Notes: generated by a model from the letters alone, not told the origin. A stretch of DNA of 64,000 bases from Sabellastarte sp. h YS-2021 (GCA_964017235.1 OZ024928.1:2108001-2172000); one strand, 5' to 3'. Counted from the stretch's first letter, positions 19,741 to 31,752 are shown. Numbers and translations are program-made.

Positions 19741-21437
19741 TAAATGATATTTCGCTGCTGGAATAATTACATTTGAATGTCTTCACAGGTAATTTTTAAC
19801 TATTTTGCTGCATGAAAAATCTTGGTGGCAACCAAGTTGTTATTCTGATAACACGTCATAAATTATGTTAACATCTTCCACACAAAATTAACTGTCGACA
19901 CTTTATATCTGGGCTGCTCAATAAGGCAGGTTGCTAGCATAATCTGATTGCTGGTATTTTATGAGACAGAAAGGTGCCAATTTAATTACTGTGATCCTAT
20001 TTACTTTTCCAACTTGTTTAAAAATCTTTGTAAGTTAACCTGATCTTCAAATTAAACAATGCATTAATGCATAATGCATATCTTCCCCTAAACTGATTTT
20101 GAGTGATTTTGCCCCTAAATAATACTAGCTGAACAACCCAGCCAAGAGGGATTATAACTCATGTTTTAAGTTATCTTTTTGAGTCATGTCATTCAGGTCG
20201 TAAGATCTTTCTATATGGTCCTACTAATTTTTCTTTATTTGAAAGCTCAATTTTTTCCACCATTTTTGCTGTGATTGGATTTGAACATGGTGAGAATTCA
20301 TTAGCTATTATGATAGGTCATTTAAATGTATTTACAGCATAAGATAATAGCATAAGTGCCATAGGTATCACATTTCATAAAGTAAGCTGAAATGCATGGT
20401 GAGGCAAAGCCTTTTCATCTATAATTACTCATATTGTGCACAGTAGATCGGCTATTATGAAGTAATGAAATTATTGGAGATAATTACACATAAATAGTCT
20501 CCTATTCACTTATCCGAGGTCTTGCAAGAAAAGGAAATTGATATATTGTATTGATCTAGCCAAATGCACAGGCTGAAGATGTTCAAAGACAGTTCCAAGC
20601 TGGTAGAAAAAAAGCTTTGAACAACTGCGACCCAATATCACAGATCAAGCTTCTGCAGGGAATAAGGAAATAGGCATGTTTTATTATTTCTGCATTATGT
20701 ACATTAATTTTCACCATCTCATTTTATTCTATAATTTATAACAAAGCTTTCAATTTTACTGCAATTTTATGTAGCACATCCACAAGTGTTCAACACAAGA
20801 GGTTTGCAATGATGAAAAGTTGGCATTTGGGAACATTTAGGAGGATGAGTTTTTTATACAGAAGGCTTATGAATTACAATCTTTATGTTCAGGGCCATTT
20901 GGGACTGGCAAATATAATTGCTTGTGAACCATTTGGATGTCTGAGAGCCAATCACTTTCCAATAAGCTTGAACTGTTTGAAGTTTTTGCAAACATTCTAC
21001 CGTCTTGTACAATCCTTATCAATAAGAATTTGTATTCTGAAACTCAATCTTAAAGCTATCTTTACATTCTTCAAGCAGTCTTTTTCTAAGTAGATCCTTG
21101 TGCTTGTATAGTCTTAGTAAGGTTTGTCATATGTTCAGAAGGATTCAGGAACCAATTAGCACAATTTCCTGTACCAATGAGATAGATCTGGAAAGAATCA
21201 CAATGTTTTCAAGAACCATTCGCAGTGTCACACAGAAAGCTCCCATGAAAACTACTCATTTAGTAGTACTCAATAGCCTCGATCTGCTCATCGGATAACT
21301 TAATGAAACTGAACCCTAAGGAGTGGTTTAACCACTCTACATGGTATACAGTTATATTTAGCACAATATTTCAAGTGATCAAGGAGTCAAACACTACTCT
21401 ATGCTGACTGCACAGATAAAGTCCAAGCTTTATAGAC
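19741..21437. other. no gene recognised
   Basis: AT-rich. Frames at 20809-21093 and 21098-21298 lack domain features. A minus-strand sequence around 21300-21240 could encode a short C-terminal tail after an AG acceptor but is not supported. Confidence 0.4.
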
Positions 21438-21622
21438 TTTCATTGATGACCATTTATTAAAATCCCTGAAGTTCGTTAGCATGCCACTGGGAACGAGATC
21501 CCCAAGCAGAGGACTGCCATTTTAAGTGGTCTTCCGAGTCCACATGGAGCTGCTAATATTTGGGGTCAAACCCAGGTTCTCTGTGTCACAATGTATTGTG
21601 TTAACCACTATGCTTCAGAAAC
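21438..21622 (-). mobile_element. tRNA-derived SINE (type A), minus strand, degenerate
   Basis: The reverse complement contains the tRNA-like B box (CTGGGTTTGACCCC) and the type-A core ACCACTTAAAATGGCAGTCC. CCCAGTGGCATGCTAACGAA and TTTTAATAAATGGTCATC follow, in the same order as the fuller copies at 36138 and 41669. The 3' end is missing. Confidence 0.75.
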
Positions 21623-21752
21623 ATAACACCTTTTTTCTCAACGTTTATAATATGCTTTGGTTACAACCTGAATTTGGTAAATCAATTTGAGCTTCGAAAA
21701 ATAACTTTAATAACAACAAGTAGATAGATAGATATAGATATATTAACTAGTT

Positions 21753-21899
21753 TTAAAAATAGGGGATGAAGAAAGAATGGACATCAAGAAGTGACTTACT
21801 GTAGTTGTCATTCATCAGTCCGTACAGAACAGGATTGCAACAACTTGAGATGAAGACCAAGACTTGAGCCAGCGAGTTCACATAGTACAGTGCAGCCAC
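21753..21899 (-). CDS. GPCR (rhodopsin family) TM7 exon, partial
   Basis: After an acceptor (ATTGTAG, complement of 21906-21900), 33 codons read in one frame: VAALYYVNSLAQVLVF, ISSCCNPVLYGLMNDNY. NPVLY is the NPxxY motif at the end of TM7 of class A G-protein-coupled receptors. The hydrophobic run before it with N-S spacing is the usual TM7 pattern, and SSCCNPVLYG resembles peptide-receptor TM7s. Two 3' ends are possible. A perfect GTAAGT donor stands after 21800 (phase 1). Reading through gives SKSLLDV, like the R/K-K-S-F/L start of helix 8, and stops at 21755-21753. The remaining exons were not found. The ligand class cannot be assigned. Confidence 0.72.
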   Translation of the reverse strand: MAALYYVNSLAQVLVFISSCCNPVLYGLMNDNYSKSLLDVHSFFIPYF

Positions 21900-21906
21900 C
21901 TACAAT

Positions 21907-22297
21907 ATATATATACATAGTTATAATTGCATTTAATATATATATTTTAGCAAATTTGAGTTTAACTTCAAACTCAAACATGATATATTTTCTATATAGT
22001 TAATACACTCAGATGCAGCATAATTTATAAATATATTCAGGGGGAATGGTCCATAAAAGGAAATCTAACTGTTTGAGTTTATAGATGCATTACTTTTGCT
22101 TAACCAGTTTTTTTTTTATTAATTTTGACCATGTTTTAGTTATTCAGTTTGAGTATGAACCACTTTTTAGATGTTTCACTCCATAATGCTTTATTTGATT
22201 TTTTGCTTATGCAGGAATGAGTTTAAGGTTGAGACTGCAAGTAAGTTTGAGAATTCATGTGTCTACCCAATGCAGAGATTTCATTCATTTCCTATAA
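21907..22297. other. probable intron 5' of the GPCR exon
   Basis: AT-rich with TATATA stretches next to the acceptor. Nothing else recognised. Confidence 0.4.
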
Positions 22298-22450
22298 ACC
22301 TCTGAGGTGTTAATTATATCTGTCCAGATTTCATTAATGAGGTGTTCTAACAGGGAAGCTTCTGTTATCAGTGCTGCCATAGTATAGCTTATGTTCTCTC
22401 TTAACGAGCTAACCCTTCATACCCCTTATATTCTTCTGTGCTTGTAATCA
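22298..22450 (+). repeat. dispersed repeat, copy 1
   Basis: CCTCTGAGGTGTTAATTATA followed by CTGTCCAGATTTCATTAATG and CTAACAGGGAAGCT aligns with 24060-24220 in the same orientation. Family unknown; the next segment (22560 onward) is a LINE 3' end, so both may be LINE 3' region. Confidence 0.55.
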
Positions 22451-22559
22451 CTGATACTTCTGTGTTCCAAAACATCCTTAAACATGAAGGATTCCTTTGT
22501 TATGTTGGCCCTTCTTTTGTGTCGGTATTCAATTAACAGGGGAAGCCTTCAAAGGAAAT

Positions 22560-23060
22560 CTTAAAAACAAGGAAGTCATTATTTTTAAGGAAATACTTAA
22601 CTTCAATACTCCCCAACCATCCTTTAGTACACAACTTCTGTCCAAAGTCTGTCCATTGACTACGTATTTAAGACTGCCTCACGGGTATACAAATTTTCCA
22701 GAAAGTAGTTATCCTAAATATTATGAACTGTTTTTCTTAAACCTTAACTTAGTTGGTACAGTACTCGTAGAAGTCAAACAGTGTACGGTGCTTCAGGTCC
22801 CAAACTTTGCTCATCAGTATATTAGTCTACCCAGAACTTTGGCCTTAGCTTTGCAAACGATTCTCAAATGGTTTGGAATGATCTGCCTGATGACATCCAA
22901 CCTAGTTTTTGTTGCTTTGACATTCTTTCTTCATGGCGCTAAAACTCGACTATGTCTATGGTTATATGACTATGAATGTCTGATTTTTCTGTATTATACC
23001 CATAGACAATGTCTTTAAGATAGAGATTAAGCGCTATAAAAGTACAATTAAAATTACTGA
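22560..23060 (+). mobile_element. LINE 3' fragment, CR1/L2-like
   Basis: Contains SFANDSQMVWNDLPDDIQPS (about 22845-22905) in a frame broken by stops, the FA-AP-WN-LP-I block of CR1/L2-type ORF2. A 3'UTR with GATTAAGCGCTATAAAAGTA (about 23022-23041) and an A-rich end follows. The same UTR end occurs at 11783-11850. Confidence 0.65.
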
Positions 23061-24059
23061 GGCATCCCTACACCTTATCCTTTAATATATAGGTTAGTGT
23101 TTACCACCAAAAAGGACAATTTAGGTTAATTTCATTTTATATTTGCATATAAAATATTACATTTTATATAACACCAGAAAACACAGTATTAGTTTTACTA
23201 AAGTGGCCACACCCCTTCGAGGTCTTAGATGTAGAGAGTGATTGAAGGAACCTTGGGAGTTTTTAAGACCACCTTAAGATCTGGTTCCACAGTCAGGGAT
23301 GGTAGGGACAGAGGCTCAAACTTTTTTCAGTTGGGTGCATCAGTTTAGAATAGTGCCAACATTTGCCATAAGGCGGGATATTTCAAATGCATCCTGATCC
23401 TGGCCAACCTATCCCAACCATTCCTGATTAAGTTAGCATCCGCACAACTTTGGAACAGAACTTATACATTTTGGTAAGACTAGTTACATGACAGGACTAG
23501 TTGATATCCCTGACCCTTTGTATCTGTCTGCAATAAAGTAACAGTAAGAAGATAACAAGCATGTAGACTATCCATTTTATGAACATATGACTTCTATGTG
23601 ATGATATATGTTGGACCAGCTTGGGGTCTGTCCAAAAGTTGAGGTATTACAAGTCGGGCTGAAGATTTCCCCTACTTTGAAATTGGAAGCAATTTTGCAG
23701 GCCTGTCAGAATACATCAGACATTTTAACATTCTTCTGACTTATAAAACATTCTGAAAGACTAAATGATTTTGTTCTATGTTAGTAAGTACATGCCTAAC
23801 TTGAACTTATGTCAACAGATCTTTCAGTCAAGTTACTATACATTTCACTCACTTACTGGACACAAAGCAAGTACAAACAAAGCTTATATGTCCAACTTGT
23901 TCAGTCAAGACAGGGAGCATTAGCTAATTTGTTTACATAAATAAAAGAATAAATATATCATCTGGAGGTGAAAATTGCCACACCAAAGTCCCTCATGTGG
24001 TGGTCAGTGAAACCAACTAGCTGTGAGGGTCACACCCCAGAGCTATTGTACTGTAAGTA
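23061..24059. other. no gene recognised
   Basis: AT-rich. A plus-strand LASAQLWNRTY-like reading near 23425-23465 hints at another LINE scrap but is too short to call. Confidence 0.4.
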
Positions 24060-24220
24060 ATGACCTCTGGAGTGTTAACTATGTTTGTCCAGATTTCATA
24101 AACAAGTGTGCTAACAGGGTAGCTCCATTCAAAGCATGGTCCTATGGTCACTTCTTTGCCAAAGAACCAACACATATTTACACTCTTCTGGTGAATTACT
24201 CTATTGTACACCCTTTGATT
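24060..24220 (+). repeat. dispersed repeat, copy 2
   Basis: Matches 22298-22450 at about 75-80 percent over the first 75 bases (GACCTCTGGAGTGTTAACTA, then TTGTCCAGATTTCATAAAC and CTAACAGGGTAGCT). The match is weaker afterwards. Confidence 0.5.
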
Positions 24221-24559
24221 ATAAAATACACAAGATCACTCAAAGAGTGTCTACCTCTGCCCAGACTCAACACCTCTAATATTGCTTAAGAGTACAGTGA
24301 TAGATTTTACAAAATTTCACGGATCCGAAAAAGTGAAAGGGATTAACACCAAAATCTAATAATCTGATTGTTGTGGCTTTGTTGACATTTGCTGAAAAAT
24401 TAAAAAAAAATCCTTCTATATCTTTTACAAACGGACAAAGAAACAGACCCATGTGGTCAATTAGGCAAATTAATAACCTGTTTTGTCATCAGAAAACTCC
24501 ATGTAATAAATTTTACTGTTATAATTGCACTTCAGGGAGTTATTTCTCCAGCCTCTCCA

Positions 24560-24631
24560 GCCTCTGATGAGAAAGTTTATCAATACAAATTTCGAAACAT
24601 AGCAATCAAATGGATTAGATTTGTGTAAGGC
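24560..24631 (+). ncRNA. second hammerhead ribozyme, probable PLE remnant
   Basis: Plus strand: stem I 5' strand GCCT (24560-24563), core CTGATGA (24564-24570), stem II GAAA with TTTC (24571-24574 and 24590-24593) extended by TTT/AAA past a bulged G. GAA (24594-24596) follows. Stem III ACATAG (24597-24602) pairs with TTGTGT (24621-24626) using two G-T pairs, with inner AATC/GATT. A17 (24627) lies after GT, and AGGC (24628-24631) closes stem I. The topology and the stem I GCCT/AGGC are the same as in the PLE ribozyme at 18052-18119, while stems II and III differ. No PLE coding sequence was found beside it. Confidence 0.65.
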
Positions 24632-24639
24632 CAGAAATA

Positions 24640-26524
24640 AGTGACTTAAAGTGAACAGCTAATGAATTTTGTTTCAACTGCAGTATATTTTGTCTGCCTT
24701 TAACTATTGGTGTGGCTTCTGAAAGTACAAGTCATTCCACTCTGCTAATGGTTGTATCCAGGCTTGTCCGACAGTCAAATGACCTCGGGTTTAGGGTGGC
24801 AGACACTTCTATGCACAAGGAGACAATATCTGATGACACACTGACCTCCAGACTTGACAAAAATAAGCTTGGGTGGAGACTCCACCAAATATGCCCAGCT
24901 AATGAATTAGATTTTCACCGATTGTCTCATTACTCACAAAACAGACAAAATTAAAAACAATGCCTTTTTTACATATTACAAATTGGCCCAAAAATTAAGT
25001 TGTGAATTAAGTAATATACATTTAATCACATGCAAAGGTGTGGTAAATTTTACAAGGTTGCAACAGGTAAACATTTAGATTTAGAGTATATGAACATAGA
25101 GTGTCCCTTTCTAAAGGTAGAGAAAACTGAGTAGCTTCTATCTCCAAACTGGGACTGAACACTCGCAATACAAAGGTCAGAAATTAGGTCTCAAGAGAAG
25201 ACATGAACAATGTTGCATGTGACATATTACGGCATTCCACCCGGTTGCAATCAATCAACTTATCTAACTGTAGATTGAATTTTGTTTTGTTTTTGCACCC
25301 CACCCAATATTTAGATTATTTACAGAGCTTTTGTTTATTTAACGTATTTACTGGCATAAGTATGTGCATGTTTTATGTACAAGTTAAGATTTTGTACACG
25401 CTGCAACTTTACTTGTACATGTTGTAGTCTGTACAAGCCTCATACTTTTATCTGGTAAACTATGCATTTCAACGAATTTATACTTTCAAATCCATGAACT
25501 CAATATGTCTGATTATTCATAAATGACAATCCAATGTAAAACATACGTCTGACATGACAAATACTGCTAACCAGCATATTTTCATAATTTTGCTGTTCAC
25601 ACAATTTTAGTGTCCATAGTTACATTATTATAGAGGTTAGAGTCACACTTGTCTGATCAAAGTCTGTCAAAGACTTTAGGCTATGTTGGCGGGAACAGAT
25701 ATTTATATGTGGACTGACGTTATAACTTCTAATCAAGTTTTCTTTCGGGAATAATCCTAAAGTTTATCATTTACTCCTGTCCTTAAAATCCATTATATCT
25801 TATAATGAGTGATAATATATGGAATCCATTGCTTATACTAGGGAGGCCATGGGTCTGAACGGAGAAGCATGACGTGGGTTTAAGCAGTGCAGCACTAGAT
25901 CTGAACTCACCCCTGAACAGACTTATGCAAGAACCATAATGCATTATTTAACAGAGGACTGTCACTATGACACAAAAAACTAATTCCCTAAAAAGGATTG
26001 CCATGTCAGGAAGTGTTACACAGAATATTTATGATACATAAACTTGCAGATGTATTGTGTAAGGGATATTGCCTCATCTCTTTCAATTCAGGGCTTATTA
26101 GTCACCTACTGAATGTCTTAGTTATACCTGAGGGAGGTTTTAGGGTCAACAATTCAGAGTCTCTGACCCTTCTTCCTGAATGCCATAAATCGTTAGAACT
26201 GGTTTATTTTTGTGCTTGTGTCAAATATACTGTTTGGTAATGTGGCACACAAACTTAAATTGGCACTAAATTTGAGTAAGTTATAAATAAGACATCAACG
26301 CATATGAAATATAAGTATTGTAACCTGTATAATTTGGCTACTTGTCAGCAAAGCATATCCATAATAAGGGTCAATGGGAATAAAACATATTAATGTTTAT
26401 GTCCCGTGGGTAAGGTCAGCTGGTCACACAGTGAATAACAAGAGGTATTAAATGGATTATGAGAGAAACCAAAAATATATACTCTTGTAAGACATAGGTT
26501 ACAGCTTTCTTTATTGAGGTCATG
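24640..26524. other. no gene recognised
   Basis: AT-rich. Frames at 24712-24954, 25203-25427 and 25998-26240 show no domain, and no repeat was identified. Confidence 0.4.
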
Positions 26525-26632
26525 AACCAAACGGGCAAGTCTACTTTCATATCTTGTTTGATCCTCTTCATATTTTTTAACCAAACGGGAAAGTCTACTT
26601 TCATACATTGTTTGATCCTCTTCATATTTTTG
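26525..26632 (-). repeat. 54-bp tandem duplication, in frame on the minus strand
   Basis: Two 54-bp units (starts 26525 and 26579) differing at a few bases. On the minus strand they encode the 18-residue unit KKYEEDQTRYESRLARLV twice, preceded by QKYEEDQTMYESRLS from the flank. An AG acceptor-like site (TATTTTCAG, complement near 26662) precedes the frame. This could be a small coiled-coil exon of a host gene or a chance open repeat. No homolog is recognised. Confidence 0.5.
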
Positions 26633-26748
26633 TATAATGTTGTTGGCTGGACTGAAAATAACTTAGCAATACATTTTCGGGATAGCTTTAAGAATATATT
26701 TGAAAAAGCTGTTATGACCTCTCATGATCTGCATTAGAATATACATAC

Positions 26749-27012
26749 TGAAGAAGCAAAAGGAGGGGCCACGGTGGCAGAGTGGTAACACTCGCGCCTC
26801 CCACCTCTGCGGCCGGGGTTCGATCCCCGTCATGGCCGTAAGTGGGAAAGCTGGTAGTTGCTTGCCGTTGGTCGGCAGTTTACAGTACAGAACCCTAGCG
26901 AACTATATGTACTGGTTTCCTCTGCCCTTCAAACTACCCGTCGTGATATGACCTGTACAGTGTTGAAAGCGACGTAAAACCCCAAATAAACAAACAAATG
27001 AAGAAGCAAAGG
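26749..27012 (+). mobile_element. tRNA-derived SINE (type B) with target-site duplication
   Basis: The body lies at about 26765-26998. The head resembles a tRNA gene: acceptor-like GGCCACG pairing with CATGGCC, A box TGGCAGAGTGGTAACACTC, B box GGTTCGATCCC. A conserved body follows (GCTGGTAGTTGCTTGCCGTT, then TGATATGACCTGTACAGTGT), then GACGTAAAACCCC and an AATAAACAAACAAA tail. It is flanked by TGAAGAAGCAAA on both sides (26749-26760 and 26999-27010). The perfect duplication marks it as fairly recent. Confidence 0.93.
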
Positions 27013-28974
27013 GGAGGGAGGAATATATGGGATGACTTGTTCTTTAACGTGTACAAGCTATCTGGAGCCAAAAGAATGAGGTATTCAGTCACAAAGATAA
27101 TAAATACAAACATAGCCATAAGGAAAAGCTATTATCCAGTCACAGGTAAAATAAAAAAAAACTTTGGAAGTTCCTAAATTATTCAAGCATTCAAACTTGT
27201 CAGATAATGTTATGTATTGTTTTCTATTTGAGAAGTGTTACTGATAGTTTAACCTGACATAACTGTGTTATGTATTGTATATGTTAAATGAAGCACAAAT
27301 AAAATACGTTGAAGTTCCACATTTAATAAGATAATAATCCTTCTAGATTTGTTTCTGTTTTGGGGGGTGAAAAGAGTGTGAAAAATAATATGGATGTTTT
27401 AGTGTGTTCAGATAAAGATTTATTGACCTCCTGTCGATTATAACATTGGTCTGGGAATATTAAAAATATCCTTCCGTTGAAGAAAATGTGCGCCATATTT
27501 AAGAAACTAAAACATTAAATGTTCCATGGAATAGCCTCCCACTGAGACCAATAAAGAAGGTTTGATAGAAAATCTGGCTTATTTACCTCTCCAACAAAGA
27601 AATATCAAGTCACCTTAAAACACAATTTAGAAGGTCACTGGTGCACTCTGCTACTTGTTAAAAATTGACAAACAGAATGTGGAAACAGTTGAAGAAAAAC
27701 AGATGATCTGTAGAAGATGTGAACTTCACTTAATTTTTAACATTAACACTATTTTAAGTTTTTTTCTTAAGTAATTCCCTTTTGTGTGGGAGTATGCATG
27801 CAATCAACAAGTTTTAGAAGCAATCTTGCAAAAGATATCATTTCAAGAGACTTTTCCAAATTTTGCTAAGATTTGAGTGAATCTAATTGCAACAGTGGCC
27901 ACCTGTGTTTGTTATATGTAACAACATATCATCAGCAGATGATTTGCAAGCAAACTAGTGAATGCTTGCAGAATTTGTTTCCTATCTGCTGGCTTCTATG
28001 AAAACATTGTCGATATCACACTGCAGATGTTAGAATGAGGAAGTGTGAATGCCGCATTATCTTAACAGAAATTAATCTGAATCATAATCAAACTAGAGAT
28101 GTCAGGCATAAGCATCATAGTAACAGTTGTACAAATGGTGCATTACATATATTAGGAAAGTATGAACGCTGAATTAAGGGAACACATATTATAATGCTAA
28201 AACTTCATCATAATAATATTACAGAATTTAAACTTGCGAAGTGAGAACCTAGCCTTCTAAGAGCATATATTTGGACCTAAAAGTAAAGTATATTGGAGGT
28301 GATCAACAAAAGAAACATTTGTACAGAAACACCAATAGCCAGGCAGTCAAAGATTTTCAATATCACTCATTGTTCTGTCAAGTGTGAGTCTAAACATATA
28401 CAGGTGCCTCATAATTAATAAATGTCCAAGCTAGGACACTGCTGTGAATGTAAGGGTTTACACAGGATTTGACTGTTCAGTAAATTGTATACCACACCTT
28501 CATCAGCCAGTTGTAAATATGCCAAAAGTGAAACTCAATAGGACTTTTGTTCTGGAATAAAAAAAATCTCCCCTATAAAGTGGCTTCAAAGTTGAAATAG
28601 GTTTTATTACTTTTTCCACCACATGACATATATGACCCATTCTGGGAAAATGATGGGCTTTATTCCTGGGTTCCTTTCTATATGGTTATATTTGGTCGAT
28701 TTTTTGGTAACAAGTTCCATTTTTTGTGAGCATTTCCAAAACTGAAAAACTCTCACATTTGTGGCCTCTACCATTTCATTGCTTATGTCCAAATTTGGTA
28801 AATCCATTTGATTTTATATGATTGTATCTATATTTGATAAAATATTACTATTTCGTTGCTTTATATCTGTTATATCTGGTAAAACATTACTTGTTTATAT
28901 GTTCCAGTCCATGTTGATAAAATCGTACTCTTTCTGTGTGTGAAGATACATATTAGAAAATAGAGTTTGTTCAC
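27013..28974. other. about 2 kb without recognised features
   Basis: AT-rich. The minus frame at 28607-28807 has no family resemblance. Possible intron. Confidence 0.45.
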
Positions 28975-29516
28975 AGTAAAAAGCCTGCACTTTTTTGTTT
29001 GTATCTGTTCACATGCGACCTACATTTATTTAATTTAGGGTCATTTATCATGCATAACTTTGCTTCATGTTTGTGTTATAATTTATTGACTTAAAGTGTT
29101 ATAAGCGTGACAAGCTGTTTAATTTTTTCAGGGGACTCTAAACTTTTCCCTTGAAGCTTACCTCTTTCTGTGAACTCTCTAAATGTTGTAATTTAGTGTA
29201 GGTTTATTTTCATTAACAACTACACTGTAATGTTTTTACACAGTTATTGGTTTACTGTGAACTTGTGAGATTGCGTAATTGTAATAACCTGTTATGATGC
29301 AATGTGTATTTGTTATGAGTTGTACATATGTGATAGGTTTAGTTGTATTTTATACTTATGCGTCTTCTGTATCATAATAAGACTACTATACCCTTATTCT
29401 GACTTATCAATTTGTTGGGATCATGGGGACCGTCAAGTAAAAAGCCTGTACTTTTGTTTGTTTGTGCCTGTTCACATTCGGCCTACGTTTATTTAACTTA
29501 GGGTCATTTATCATAT
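28975..29516 (+). repeat. pair of 81-bp direct repeats 461 bp apart
   Basis: 28975-29055 and 29436-29516 both read AGTAAAAAGCCTG-ACTTTT and continue through GTTCACAT-CG-CCTAC-TTTATTTAA to AGGGTCATTTATCAT. Identity is about 88 percent. The 380 bases between have no coding content. It could be a two-unit satellite or a small element with terminal direct repeats. Confidence 0.75.
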
Positions 29517-30429
29517 GTCATAGGAAAGACAAATGCACTTTCTATATAACACCACAAATTGCAGAAAATTGAAGATCTCCTACATGGAAACTAACCACTG
29601 ACAAAACCTATGCATTAACCCTGTCATAAAGATGCATTAGACACGTTTAGGGCTGACAAGGGTGTACATATTTCGCCCTTTTTCAAGCACCATTGATATC
29701 ACTGTAGACATATTGTGGGTGTCTAAAGATCATCATACATAATCCAACAGGGTCCAGTTACAAGCAATAACTGTCAGACCTTGGTAACAAATTGCTTGTT
29801 CTGGTGAGAACTAAAGGTTATTCAGTACAAAGCAAATCGTTTATCTGTTTGTTTGGGAAAAGGTATATCTGTTATTATTTCTAAAAAAATCATTGAGGAG
29901 GTAAAATGCTTAATTAAAAAGCAAAAGTTTATAAACTAAACAGGATTACATTCTTGCAAATGTAATAATACAAGTTTATGACAGGAAGAATTCAAGTGTA
30001 GGTTTTCAAATCTAATCTGCATTTTTCCCGAGCCAGCTTGTTTCGCAATATGGGGTTTGGATCTAAAATTATCTTTTTACTTTTACGTAAACATATTTAG
30101 CTTGTACTTTTGACTTAACACTAAGGCTCTCCTCTTCCCAATCCCTTACAAAAGAGCTACTACAAATAAATAGTATCCTCATGAAGCAGAGGTATGAGAA
30201 ACAGGTGGCAAAAATAAATACTATGTTCAACTGGGAGCCAATGAAACTGTTTCTGAGAGACACAGCAGTTTCCTATAGCCGAAGGTCATTAGGTCAAAGG
30301 TCAGAAAGGGAAGGTGAGCGGTTTTAAAAAATAAGGGGGAATGGATTTGAGGTATTTTATTTACAAGTTAATAAGTATGTATAGGGGTAAAACATTAAAA
30401 TTTTTAAGCCTTTGGAAGATTTAAAAGCA
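29517..30429. other. no gene recognised
   Basis: AT-rich. The minus frame at 30069-30263 is unsupported. Confidence 0.4.
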
Positions 30430-31015
30430 CCTAGCTGAGCTAGAGCTGGGGAGGAATGATAGCAGCAAAAGTAAGGAGAACTACGGAAGAAACCTGGGAG
30501 GCATTCGGTAGGTAAACCCATACAGTCAAACTTCTCCTAAGGTCATGGGCCACAATGTGTTGAAGGTCAACAATGTTGTCGTTAGCCAAAGTGGCACCTG
30601 ATCTTCTAAAGGTGTGGAATCCATGGCCTGTTAGTGAAATGCCAAGATTGGTCAAAACCTTCTTCAAGCCATCTCTAATGGTTGTATTAATAACTGGATG
30701 GAACGATGGGTATCTGTGAGCAAAAAATGGGGGAAGGAGGGGTTATCAGGTTGGGAACCCAGGAGCTCTTGGAGAGCCAAGATCCAGTTAGTGAGAAGTG
30801 GAATCTGTACAAAATGGGGAGAAGAGGTGTCCTGCAAGGTTTCTGTCCACTTAAGGAGGACATGAGCTCCTGGATGGTGAAAGATGATATCCTGTCTACG
30901 AAGGTGTTTTGGTGGGATACACAGCACTTTCAGGTAATGAGCCTAGCTGTGAGATCAACCTTGATGAAAAGGCCATAAAGTGGGTTCTGATGAATTCAAC
31001 TAAGAAGGCTATTAA
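30430..31015 (-). mobile_element. tyrosine-recombinase fossil (DIRS-like or Crypton-like)
   Basis: A broken copy of the catalytic half of a tyrosine recombinase of the kind carried by YR retrotransposons and related invertebrate elements. Recognisable parts are the stretch before the catalytic core (GAHVLLKWTETLQ near 30860) and the HxxR box in GHGFHTFRRSGATLA (near 30615), with a Tyr-containing VWVYLPNASQ end. No reverse transcriptase, capsid gene or terminal repeats were found near it. It looks old and has several breaks. Confidence 0.7.
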
Positions 31016-31752
31016 TTCATGATTAAGTCTTACATTTGTTTATTTATTAATTTATTAATAACATATCTTATGCCCAAGTATATACAAATTAAATAAAATG
31101 ATTTATATACAGTAAATTTAGATAGAAAAGGAAAAAGAACTGACTTAAGCCTCTCTTACATCCAATTGTATGTGCACGTATGTCCTGGTTATAGACAAAT
31201 CTGCTAATTTGCAAGGGACACTTAAGCTACACTTGTGATTGTATAACAGAATGTCAAGGTCACACAGACCTCGCAATGAAAATTGACATGCACATTTTCT
31301 CTGCGTGCATGCAGTATGGCTATAAACGCATCCATGTCTTAAGGGTAACTTTCAAGAGACTTGCGCACATGCATTCTCCTTGCTAGTCTTGCAGGTCCTA
31401 GCCATTTACTTACAAGGTTTGCAGATGCCATATCATACATGCATGTGTGCCTTGCATGTACATAAACCCACTTTGTAGCTTGTAGCTAGTTTGCAGTCTG
31501 TTCTTGAATATTCAAGTAGTGACACTCTTGTTGGGAGGATGTAGCTTGTTTGCATGTGCAAATCTCTGCTACCCTACTATCAGGCTATGCTCATATTTTT
31601 CAACAATATTATGTGTACTTATGTGTGTATACCCGTACGATGGGATGTGAGAGAAGCTTTAGGAACATAGCAAAGAACATCATTGGTAATTTCATAAAAG
31701 AACTAACCCCAGACTTAAGACTTAAAGCTGAATAATTTTGTCACAGATTTTA
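31016..31752. other. no gene recognised
   Basis: Contains many TGCATG/CATGCA words between about 31280 and 31560, but no clear unit or gene. Confidence 0.4.

Noticed and set aside
21240-21320. Minus-strand SRSRLLSTTK-like tail exon for the GPCR
   Set aside because: Weak acceptor without a pyrimidine tract; another frame there also looks plausible, so it is not evidence.
26765-26840. A tRNA gene on the plus strand
   Set aside because: The cloverleaf-like segment is the head of a type-B SINE with a tail and target-site duplication, and acceptor pairing has a mismatch.
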